From NCBI GenBank assembly GCA_938014855.1, contig CALLQM010000188.1:1-6727 (forward strand): 6,727 nt of DNA, read 5' to 3'. The translations under genes and the position numbers were made by a program. This document shows positions 1 to 5,419 of this stretch, in pieces. Within the stretch, counting starts at the first letter, position 1. Each line of letters opens with the position of its first letter. Origin of the DNA: an uncultured Clostridia bacterium (lineage in GTDB: Bacteria > Bacillota > Clostridia > Oscillospirales > Ruminococcaceae). The notes under the pieces are model-generated. The model was not told the origin of the DNA. It searched no databases and saw nothing but the letters and a program-made list of their open reading frames with translations.

Positions 1-2
1 CG

Positions 3-464
3 GGCGATTTGATCTCGCCCTGCCGTCGATTGCTGGTGATTGCCTGTGAAGACAGCGGTCTAGCTTATCCGCAGGCTGTATCCATTGTGAAGTCCTGTGT
101 GGATACTGCGATGCAGCTAGGACTGCCGGAAGCACGCATCCCGCTGGCTGAGGCGGTAATTTTGCTGTGCACCAGCCCCAAGTCCAATTCTGCCATCTGC
201 GCAATCGATGAGGCAATGGCGGATGTGAAAAGTGGAAAGTCAGGTGAAATTCCTGCACATCTGCGCGACGGGCATTACAGCGGCGCGAAAAAGCTCGGGC
301 ATGCCGTCCATTATCAATATGCGCATGATTACCCCAATCATTATGTCAAACAGCAGTATCTGCCGGATGCGCTGAAAGACCGCGTTTATTATCGTTTTGG
401 CAGTAATAAGCTGGAATCTGTGGCAAAAGCTTACCGCGACAAGATCAAGCGGGAGGCGCAGTAA
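3..464 (+). CDS. rarA: RarA/MgsA-type replication-associated recombination ATPase, C-terminal part (5' end outside window)
   Basis: The frame is open from the left edge, so only the last 153 codons are present; family members are about 430-440 residues. A TTG at position 9 is an internal codon (Leu), not a start. What is visible is the C-terminal half that follows the AAA+ ATPase core: the stretch SPCRRLLVIACEDSGLAYPQA, matching the RarA 'ARRL...ASED.GLADPQA' helix, then the tetramerisation domain ending in the DGHYSGAKKLGHAVHYQYAHD and LPDAL blocks. The Walker motifs lie upstream of the window. RarA-family proteins (E. coli RarA/MgsA, yeast Mgs1, human WRNIP1) act in the cytoplasm at stalled replication forks and bind single-stranded DNA and SSB. 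The gene ends with TAA just before a hairpin terminator and converges on the S1-domain gene. Family assignment is firm; the function is by homology. Confidence 0.9.
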   Translation, partial: GDLISPCRRLLVIACEDSGLAYPQAVSIVKSCVDTAMQLGLPEARIPLAEAVILLCTSPKSNSAICAIDEAMADVKSGKSGEIPAHLRDGHYSGAKKLGHAVHYQYAHDYPNHYVKQQYLPDALKDRVYYRFGSNKLESVAKAYRDKIKREAQ

Positions 465-473
465 AAGGAAAAG

Positions 474-504
474 CCGCCCCCTGTATAATGGGGGCGGTAT
501 TTTT
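474..504. terminator. Bidirectional intrinsic terminator between convergent rarA and the S1-domain gene
   Basis: A perfect 8-bp GC-rich stem (CCGCCCCC at 474-481 pairs with GGGGGCGG at 490-497) encloses an 8-nt loop, TGTATAAT. On the plus strand it is followed by TATTTTT, serving rarA. On the minus strand the other side reads CTTTTCCTTTT, so the same hairpin can also end transcription of the S1-domain gene, whose TAA stop lies at 505-503 inside the U-tract side. The loop contains a TATAAT-like string, which I take as chance. Confidence 0.88.
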
Positions 505-1444
505 AATGATATGTAGGAGGTTTAAAAACCGTTTCAATTAATCGGTCGGAGCATTCCGGTGAATAGCGCCATCTGTCCAAATGTCCTTGTGTGATAAAAT
601 AGGGAGAGGGTGCCGTTCGATAGGTTGCATCAAATGCGTCGACAATGATTAATTTTGCTTTCATTTTTTCAGGAATCAAGCTCTTAATATAAACACTGGC
701 ATGCTGTCCAACGCTGACATCTTCGCGCGGCTCTGCCAGACCGGCAAGGTTCGGAGTTAATTCAACAAAGATACCGTAATCTTCAATTGAGCGGATGATT
801 CCTGCCACAGTTTCTCCGGGAGAGAACAGTGCGGCATTTTCGCTCCAAGTACCCAGAAGTTCTTTATGGGTCAGCGAAATGCGTCCGTCTGCTTCAAGTG
901 CGCGCACGACGGCTTTGATATCCTGTCCGGGGCGGAACCGATCCCGAGGATGCGATATGCGGCTGATGGAAATTGCGTCAATTGGGATGAGGGATGGAAT
1001 GCCGCATCCGATATCGACAAAACAGCCAAACGATTCCAGATGAGTGACTTTGGCGTCGATGATATCACCGGGCGTGAGCTTGCTTATGTAATTTTCCATG
1101 CACTCCTGCTGAACGACGCGCCGAGATAACATCGGAACGACCGTGCCATCTTCTTGACGGGTCAGCTCGGTGATTTTATAGCAGACGGGTTTATTCACTT
1201 TGGAAATAATCGCGATATCGCGGGTAGTGCCTTCCGCAATGCCAAGCGCACCTTCAACACGCGGAATAATGCCCCGAAATGCGCCCATGTCCACAATCAA
1301 GTTGTGCTGTGCGTCGCAGATGACGGCGCGGCTTTCAAGAATTTTTCCGGCGGAGCAAGCTTCCTGCAAGGCTGAGACCGAACGAAACGTCTGCCGATTC
1401 GTCATTGCATCCGCCAACATACCTTCTGGTTTATAATTTGACAT
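503..1444 (-). CDS. S1 RNA-binding domain protein (RpsA-like, 313 aa)
   Basis: The product carries S1/OB-fold repeats. The clearest are at residues about 125-197 (PGDIIDAKV..ESFGCFVDIG..G..SLIPI....SHPRDRFRPGQDIKAVV) and 208-270 (PGETVAGIIRSIEDYGIFVELTPNLAGLAE...VGQ). A diverged one sits at about 33-95. The last 40 residues form a separate tail with GHLDRWRYSPE. It is shorter than ribosomal protein S1 of Gram-negatives (about 550 residues, six repeats), so it resembles the short clostridial S1-domain proteins often labelled 'ribosomal protein S1' without proof. It is expected to bind single-stranded RNA in the cytoplasm, perhaps at the ribosome; the exact role is unknown. The ATG start is supported by AGGAGG (1459-1454, minus strand) 9 nt upstream. 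It is transcribed as a single gene, away from the prfA row and toward rarA. I see no clear promoter for it. Confidence 0.87.
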   Translation of the reverse strand: MSNYKPEGMLADAMTNRQTFRSVSALQEACSAGKILESRAVICDAQHNLIVDMGAFRGIIPRVEGALGIAEGTTRDIAIISKVNKPVCYKITELTRQEDGTVVPMLSRRVVQQECMENYISKLTPGDIIDAKVTHLESFGCFVDIGCGIPSLIPIDAISISRISHPRDRFRPGQDIKAVVRALEADGRISLTHKELLGTWSENAALFSPGETVAGIIRSIEDYGIFVELTPNLAGLAEPREDVSVGQHASVYIKSLIPEKMKAKLIIVDAFDATYRTAPSPYFITQGHLDRWRYSPECSDRLIETVFKPPTYH

Positions 1445-1453
1445 TTTATTACC

Positions 1454-1459
1454 CCTCCT
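1454..1459 (-). promoter_or_regulatory. Shine-Dalgarno site of the S1-domain gene
   Basis: AGGAGG on the minus strand, within GAGGAGGGG, lies 9 nt before the ATG at 1444 and fixes that start. Confidence 0.8.
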
Positions 1460-1503
1460 CTTTGCACATGTCCTATCTTATGCGTTTGCCTATGGGAATT
1501 ATG

Positions 1504-1515
1504 CGCTGGACAGCG
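1504..1515. repeat. Short inverted repeat CGCTG-GA-CAGCG in the divergent intergenic region
   Basis: Two 5-bp arms separated by 2 bp form a 12-bp near-palindrome between the S1-domain gene and the DUF951 gene. On the minus strand it lies immediately upstream of CATAAT (1503-1498), a possible -10 element of the S1-domain gene, so it could be a small operator. It may also be chance. No family of regulator is recognised. Confidence 0.25.
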
Positions 1516-1553
1516 TTTTGGGAGAGAAAAGTGAAATATTTTAATTAGAATTC

Positions 1554-1582
1554 TTGCGTTAATAGATAGATACCTGTATAAT
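1554..1582 (+). promoter_or_regulatory. Predicted sigma-A promoter of the DUF951-prfA gene row
   Basis: A perfect -10 hexamer TATAAT (1577-1582) is preceded by TTGCGT (1554-1559) with the ideal 17-bp spacer. The -35 matches the TTGACA consensus only in its first three bases, while TG directly before the -10 may help. Transcription would begin near 1588-1590, giving a leader of about 32 nt before the DUF951 start. It is the only strong rightward promoter-like site before the operon. Confidence 0.6.
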
Positions 1583-1620
1583 AATAGATTGTAATATTCT
1601 GTAAGAATGGGGGGAGCTCG

Positions 1621-1842
1621 TTGGATATCCGGGTGGGTGATGTTCTGACTATGAAAAAACCGCATCCGTGCGGAGAAAACCAGTTTACCGTGGGTCGTGT
1701 TGGGATGGACTTTCGCATCCGGTGCAATGGATGCGGCCATGAGGTCATGGTTCCACGGGTAAAAGTAGAAAAAAGCATTAAAAAAGTGATCCGGGATGGC
1801 GTGGAGATCGAAAAGAATGCGCTCCGGGAATCACATTTGTAG
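1621..1842 (+). CDS. DUF951 family small zinc-ribbon-like protein (73 aa)
   Basis: The whole product fits the DUF951 family: an N-terminal part with DIRVGDVLTMKKPHPCGENQF, then the R.GMDFRI.C.GCGHEVM core, and a basic tail with KVEKSIKK. A Cys in HPCG, the CxxC pair in CNGCGH and nearby His residues suggest a small metal-binding fold, probably zinc; this is inference. The biochemical role of the family is not known to me. The start is TTG at 1621, supported by the purine run GGGGGGAG (1609-1616) 4 nt upstream; the next in-frame start, ATG at 1651, would cut off the conserved VGDVL segment. It is the first gene after the predicted promoter and lies 52 bp before prfA, so it is likely co-transcribed with it. 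Confidence 0.85.
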   Translation: MDIRVGDVLTMKKPHPCGENQFTVGRVGMDFRIRCNGCGHEVMVPRVKVEKSIKKVIRDGVEIEKNALRESHL

Positions 1843-1872
1843 CGGGACTGTATGTTAGACCGCTTTTGTGAT
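1841..1872 (+). terminator. Weak hairpin with U-rich tail between the DUF951 gene and prfA (possible attenuator)
   Basis: AGCGG (1841-1845, overlapping the TAG stop) pairs with CCGCT (1860-1864). The loop is 14 nt and the tail is TTTTGTGATTT. The stem is only 5 bp, so it may cause partial termination or be chance. If it works, it would lower prfA expression relative to the DUF951 gene. Confidence 0.25.
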
Positions 1873-1894
1873 TTTAAATTAAAGGAGTTCATTT

Positions 1895-2965
1895 ATGTTT
1901 GATAAGTTAGAATCTGTTGCCGCTCGTTATGAGGAAATTAACCACAGGCTGATGCAACCCGATGTGGTGAATGACCAAAAAAAATATACGGAATTAATGA
2001 AAGAATATAAACACCTGACTCCGATTGTTGAGAAATTTAAACAATATCAAACAGCAAAACAGAACTACCAGGATGCTCTGGAAATGCTGGAAGAAGGAGA
2101 CAAGGAACTGCGCGAACTGGCGCAGGAGGAGTACGACACCAACAAAGAGAATATGGAAACCATTGCGCAGGAACTGAAAATACTGCTTCTGCCGCAGGAT
2201 CCCAACGACGATAAAAACGTAATTGTGGAAATTCGTGGTGGAGCCGGTGGAGAAGAAGCGGCGCTGTTTGCCAACAGCTTGTTCCGCATGTATTCCATGT
2301 ATGCGGATTCTGTGGGTTGGAAGTGCGAAGTGCTCAGTTCCAACGAGACTGAGCTTGGCGGCTATAAGGAAATCAGTTTCTCCATTAACGGTGAAAATGC
2401 GTATTCCAGACTCAAGTTTGAAAGCGGCGTGCATCGTGTACAGCGTGTTCCGGAGACCGAAACGCAGGGTCGTGTTCACACTTCCACGGTTACGGTTGCA
2501 GTTTTGCCGGAAGCAGAAGATGTGGAACTGGAAATCGACCCGAAAGATCTGCAGATCGACGTGTTCCGCTCCAGTGGAGCGGGCGGACAGCATGTTAATA
2601 AAACGTCTTCTGCAATCCGTGTTACCCACCTTCCAACCGGTATGGTCGTAGAGTGTCAGGATGAACGCAGTCAATTTAAAAACAAAGACAAGGCGCTCAA
2701 GGTGCTTCGTTCCCGCTTGCTCGATATTAAGGTTCGGGAACAAAATGATAAAATCGCATCAGAACGTAAATTACAGGTTGGTACGGGCGACCGTTCCGAA
2801 CGAATCCGCACATATAACTACCCGCAGGGGCGCATGACCGATCACCGCATCGGGCTGACGCTTTATAAATTAGATTCCATTTTAAACGGAAATTTGACTG
2901 AACTGCTGGATGCATTGATCACCTTTGATCAGGCAGAAAAATTGCAGGCTTCGGGAGATGCATAA
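1895..2965 (+). CDS. prfA: Peptide chain release factor 1 (RF1)
   Basis: RF1 recognises UAA and UAG in the ribosomal A site and triggers hydrolysis of peptidyl-tRNA. The 356-residue product has the normal family length. Visible landmarks are an N-terminal helical, coiled-coil-like domain (about 1-100), the conserved IRGGAGGEEAALFA block (113-126), the stop-codon-reading P-x-T tripeptide as PET (186-188) in RVQRVPETETQGRVHTS, and the catalytic GGQ loop (230-232) in RSSGAGGQHVNKTSSAIR. The C-terminal part has RIRTYNYPQGRMTDHRI. RF2 would carry SPF instead of PxT, so this is RF1. The ATG at 1895 follows AAAGGAG (1881-1887) by 7 nt and is the only ATG start among the plus-strand genes whose start is visible. 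PrmC, which methylates the GGQ glutamine, is not encoded next to it. Followed 72 bp later by sua5. Confidence 0.97.
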   Translation: MFDKLESVAARYEEINHRLMQPDVVNDQKKYTELMKEYKHLTPIVEKFKQYQTAKQNYQDALEMLEEGDKELRELAQEEYDTNKENMETIAQELKILLLPQDPNDDKNVIVEIRGGAGGEEAALFANSLFRMYSMYADSVGWKCEVLSSNETELGGYKEISFSINGENAYSRLKFESGVHRVQRVPETETQGRVHTSTVTVAVLPEAEDVELEIDPKDLQIDVFRSSGAGGQHVNKTSSAIRVTHLPTGMVVECQDERSQFKNKDKALKVLRSRLLDIKVREQNDKIASERKLQVGTGDRSERIRTYNYPQGRMTDHRIGLTLYKLDSILNGNLTELLDALITFDQAEKLQASGDA

Positions 2966-2971
2966 ACACTT

Positions 2972-3008
2972 GTTGTTTCTTGTCCGCCATAGCGGAAGTC
3001 AAAACAAC
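2972..3008 (+). other. Imperfect hairpin in the prfA-sua5 gap, without U-tract
   Basis: The outer arms GTTGTTT (2972-2978) and AAACAAC (3002-3008) pair over 7 bp. The inner arms TCCGC (2983-2987) and GCGGA (2992-2996) pair over 5 bp with loop CATA. An asymmetric 4/5-nt internal loop separates them. No T-run follows, so it is unlikely to be a simple terminator. It could be an mRNA processing or stability element between the two genes. Confidence 0.3.
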
Positions 3009-3037
3009 TAGACGTCAAAATTAATGGAGATGTAACT

Positions 3038-4066
3038 TTGCAGACCAAATTATTAACCATTACAAATACAGCAAACGATGAAGACGTTTTAAACGAAGCG
3101 GCGGACCTGCTTCGGGAAGGGCATCTTGTAGCGATCCCGACCGAAACTGTTTATGGATTGGCGGCGAATGCGCTGGATCCCAAAGCCTCGTCGGCAATTT
3201 ATGCGGCGAAAGGCCGCCCAAGCGACAATCCGCTGATTGTTCATGTGTCCGATATATCCGAAATTCCGCCGCTTGTAAAGCATGTTCCGGATGCACTTTA
3301 TAAGCTGGCGGAAGCGTTTTGGCCGGGACCCATGACGGTAATTATGGAAAAATCCGATGCAGTCCCCGATGAGACATCGGGCGGCTTGGATACCGTTGCA
3401 ATTCGCATGCCGTCACATCCGGTTGCTTATGAAATTATCCGGCGGGCAGGCGTGCCGCTTGCGGCGCCGTCGGCAAATTTGTCCGGCTCACCAAGTCCGA
3501 CCTGTGCACAGCACTGCATTGACGATTTGACCGGACGCGTTGATGCAATCGTAGACGGCGGCGCATGTGAAGTGGGCGTGGAGTCCACCGTTTTGACTCT
3601 TTGTACAACTCCGCCCGCGATTCTGCGGCCGGGTGCTGTCACGCTGGAAATGCTTAAGGAAATCTTACCGGACATCACGGTGGATCCGGGAGTATTTCAT
3701 CATCTTTCGGATGACCGAAAAGTCGTGTCGCCGGGGATGAAATATAAACACTATTCACCCAAAGCACGCGTAGTGCTTGTGCGCGGAGAACAAGCGAAAT
3801 TTAAAAAATTCATTTCCGAACAGCCTGGAAAATTCGGGGTTTTATGTTTTACGGAAGATGAACCATATGTAACCCAACCGTATATTGTTTATGGGAAGCA
3901 GGAAGACGCGGCGTCGCAGGCTAAGCATTTATTTGATGCACTGCGCGAAGTGGATAAAGAGCAGATGAAACTCGTGTATGTGCGGGTAGCCGATGACCAG
4001 GGAATTGGGCAGGCGGTTTATAATCGGCTTTTGCGTGCCGCAGGTTTTGAAGAAATCAAGCTTTGA
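3038..4066 (+). CDS. L-threonylcarbamoyladenylate synthase, two-domain Sua5 type
   Basis: The enzyme joins threonine, bicarbonate and ATP into threonylcarbamoyl-AMP, which TsaD/TsaB/TsaE use to build t6A37 on ANN-decoding tRNAs. Residues about 13-210 form the YrdC/TsaC domain with IPTETVYGLAANA (33-45), KGRPSDNPL (58-66), FWPGPMT (94-100), PSANLSG (144-150) and VESTV (181-185). SPGMKYKHYSPKA (231-243) is the conserved linker that covers the active site in Sua5, and residues about 245-342 are the Sua5 C-terminal Rossmann-like domain. At 342 residues it is the long Sua5 form rather than the roughly 190-residue TsaC. The TTG start at 3038 is set by GGAGA (3026-3030) 7 nt upstream; I see no other good start. 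Neighbouring prfA is a common genomic partner of this family in Firmicutes. Confidence 0.95.
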   Translation: MQTKLLTITNTANDEDVLNEAADLLREGHLVAIPTETVYGLAANALDPKASSAIYAAKGRPSDNPLIVHVSDISEIPPLVKHVPDALYKLAEAFWPGPMTVIMEKSDAVPDETSGGLDTVAIRMPSHPVAYEIIRRAGVPLAAPSANLSGSPSPTCAQHCIDDLTGRVDAIVDGGACEVGVESTVLTLCTTPPAILRPGAVTLEMLKEILPDITVDPGVFHHLSDDRKVVSPGMKYKHYSPKARVVLVRGEQAKFKKFISEQPGKFGVLCFTEDEPYVTQPYIVYGKQEDAASQAKHLFDALREVDKEQMKLVYVRVADDQGIGQAVYNRLLRAAGFEEIKL

Positions 4067-4087
4067 AATAGATAGGAGGCTGGCAAT

Positions 4088-4816
4088 GTGAATGAAGCAG
4101 AAACAATGGTGGTTGGGCTGACGGGTCAGACAGGAGCAGGAAAATCCACACTCAGCCGAATGTTTGCTGAACATGGCTATGAAGTAATTAATGCAGATGC
4201 GGTAGCGCGGGAAGCGATGGAAACATCAAATCTCTGCCTTTCCGATCTCGTTTTGGAGTTTTCTACAGAAGTCATTCATCCCGATGCAACGCTCAATCGC
4301 GAAAAGCTGGCCGCCATGTGTTTTGGTGATAAAAAAAAGCTGCACCGCTTAAATGAAATCACGTTTCCGTACATCATTGAAGCGATCACGCATAAACTAA
4401 ATGATGCAGTAGAGCGCGGTGTTGCAACGGTCGTTTTGGATGCGCCGACATTATTTGAATCCGGATTGGATAAGAAATGCAATGTGGTGGTTGCCGTGAT
4501 AGCCAAAGAGGAACTGCGGCTTGCACGCATCATCAACAGGGATTCGATGACGGAAGAAGATGCAATGCGTCGAATCAAAGCGCAGAATCCGGACGACTTT
4601 TACATTTCACGCGCGGATGAAGTGATCTATAACGATCAAGAAATGAATGAACTGCGTTTGGCATTTATTGAATTGTGTGAAAGACTGGATAACAAAACCT
4701 ATCATAAACATGGGGAGCCAAAAGAAACTACGGAAGAAACCGTGGAACAAACTACGGAAGATATTACCGAGGAAACCACTGAGGATACCGGAACATTCGA
4801 CGAATTAAAATCTTGA
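4088..4816 (+). CDS. coaE: Dephospho-CoA kinase with repetitive Thr/Glu C-terminal tail
   Basis: CoaE phosphorylates the ribose 3'-OH of dephospho-CoA with ATP, the last step of coenzyme A synthesis, in the cytoplasm. Seen here: the P-loop GQTGAGKST (13-21), the INADAVAREAM segment with Asp37, the LDAPTLFESGLDK block (118-130), the lid-like RDSMTEEDAMRRI (151-163), and ADEVIYND (177-183). These account for about 200 residues, the normal family length. An extra 35-40 residues follow, rich in Thr and Glu, with five 4-residue repeats (214-233); this acidic tail is not part of the kinase fold. The start is GTG at 4088, 8 nt after AGGAGG (4074-4079). An ATG at 4086 overlaps it but is followed at once by TGA, and the in-frame ATG at 4106 is too far from the ribosome site. 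The gene begins 22 bp after sua5 and ends in TGA just before the next ribosome site. Confidence 0.94.
   Translation: MNEAETMVVGLTGQTGAGKSTLSRMFAEHGYEVINADAVAREAMETSNLCLSDLVLEFSTEVIHPDATLNREKLAAMCFGDKKKLHRLNEITFPYIIEAITHKLNDAVERGVATVVLDAPTLFESGLDKKCNVVVAVIAKEELRLARIINRDSMTEEDAMRRIKAQNPDDFYISRADEVIYNDQEMNELRLAFIELCERLDNKTYHKHGEPKETTEETVEQTTEDITEETTEDTGTFDELKS
4727..4786 (+). repeat. Five imperfect 12-bp tandem repeats encoding TTEE-like units in coaE
   Basis: Units start at 4727, 4739, 4751, 4763 and 4775 and read TTEE, TVEQ, TTED, ITEE and TTED. At DNA level the first is ACTACGGAAGAA and the third ACTACGGAAGAT, differing at one base, while the others drift mainly at third positions. The array lies wholly within the coaE reading frame, and its multiple-of-three period allows copy change without frameshift. 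Confidence 0.8.
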
Positions 4817-4821
4817 TCATC

Positions 4822-4828
4822 GGAGGGG
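4822..4828 (+). promoter_or_regulatory. Shine-Dalgarno site of the lytic transglycosylase gene
   Basis: GGAGGGG lies 6 nt before an ATC codon at 4835 and 42 nt before the first in-frame TTG (4871). It immediately follows the coaE TGA. No ATG, GTG or TTG in the transglycosylase frame stands within normal reach, so this site bears directly on where translation begins. Confidence 0.7.
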
Positions 4829-4834
4829 ACTGAT

Positions 4835-5407
4835 ATCAAAAGCATTCAAAAAAACTTACTGGAACTGTTTTTGATCATTTTGGTGGTTTTTGGTGCAATA
4901 CTGGCCGCCCGTTTTGGGTTTCATCAGTATTACCAAAGTGCGTATCCTATGAAATATTCACAGCTGATCGATGAAGCCTGCGCCGAAAAAGGGCTGGATC
5001 GGGCATTGGTTTATGCGGTTGTGCGCACAGAGAGCGGCTTTAATCCGGACGCGGTTTCCCCGGTGGGCGCGCGCGGACTGATGCAGCTGATGCCGGATGC
5101 ATTTGACTGGGTGCAGATGCGGCGGGGCGTAACAACAGCGCTCGATCATGACTTACTATTTGATCCAGCTGTCAATATTGATTACGGAACCGATATGTTA
5201 AAACTGCTTGAAAATGAGTTTTCCTCGCAGGATAACATATTATGTGCCTACCATGCCGGTTGGGGCAGTGTAAAAAAATGGCTTGCGGATGACGAATATT
5301 CGCCGGATGGTGAAAATGTCAGCACAATTCCATTTGCGGATACTGCCGCTTATGTAAAAAAAGTGAACAAGACGATTGAAATATATCGCAGACTATATAA
5401 TTTATAG
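4835..5407 (+). CDS. Membrane-anchored lytic transglycosylase, SLT/GH23 fold (start uncertain)
   Basis: The enzyme cleaves the MurNAc-GlcNAc bond of peptidoglycan with 1,6-anhydro ring formation, on the outer face of the membrane. Numbering from the ATC at 4835 (190 residues): basic N-terminus IKSIQKN, one membrane segment at about 8-25, then the Slt domain with catalytic Glu66 in RTESGFNPDAVSPVGARG, LMQLMP (82-87), NIDYGT (114-119), AYHAGWGSVKKWL (138-150) and a final AAYVKKV helix. The family usually has AYNAG; here His140 replaces the Asn. Starting at ATC is suggested by the GGAGGGG site 6 nt upstream and because it gives a full-length hydrophobic anchor preceded by lysines. The standard alternative, TTG at 4871 (178 residues), has only a weak GGA site and leaves about 13 hydrophobic residues. 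CTG at 4859 or 4865 is also possible. The frame is the same as coaE, with coaE's TGA between them. Function is firm, start is not. Confidence 0.88.
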   Translation: MKSIQKNLLELFLIILVVFGAILAARFGFHQYYQSAYPMKYSQLIDEACAEKGLDRALVYAVVRTESGFNPDAVSPVGARGLMQLMPDAFDWVQMRRGVTTALDHDLLFDPAVNIDYGTDMLKLLENEFSSQDNILCAYHAGWGSVKKWLADDEYSPDGENVSTIPFADTAAYVKKVNKTIEIYRRLYNL

Positions 5408-5419
5408 GGAGGAATCATA

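Noticed and set aside
482..489. TATAAT string in the terminator loop as a promoter -10
   Set aside because: It sits in the loop of a GC-rich hairpin between convergent gene ends and no rightward gene follows it.
1445..1560. A strong leftward promoter for the S1-domain gene
   Set aside because: CATAAT at 1503-1498 is the best -10 candidate but has no credible -35 at the right distance, so I did not list it as a promoter.
1402..1892. Minus-strand open frames of 112 and 115 codons across the divergent region and the DUF951 gene
   Set aside because: They overlap the DUF951 gene and the start of the S1-domain gene, show no family resemblance, and conflict with the strong ribosome sites of the real genes.
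2223..2651. A 142-codon plus-strand frame inside prfA
   Set aside because: It lies entirely within the RF1 reading frame region in another phase and has no recognisable protein features.
1994..2743. A 249-codon open frame on the minus strand across prfA
   Set aside because: It is fully antisense to a clear RF1 gene, rich in Phe/Leu/His as expected from the reverse of a coding frame, has no recognisable domain, and is best explained as a codon-bias shadow.
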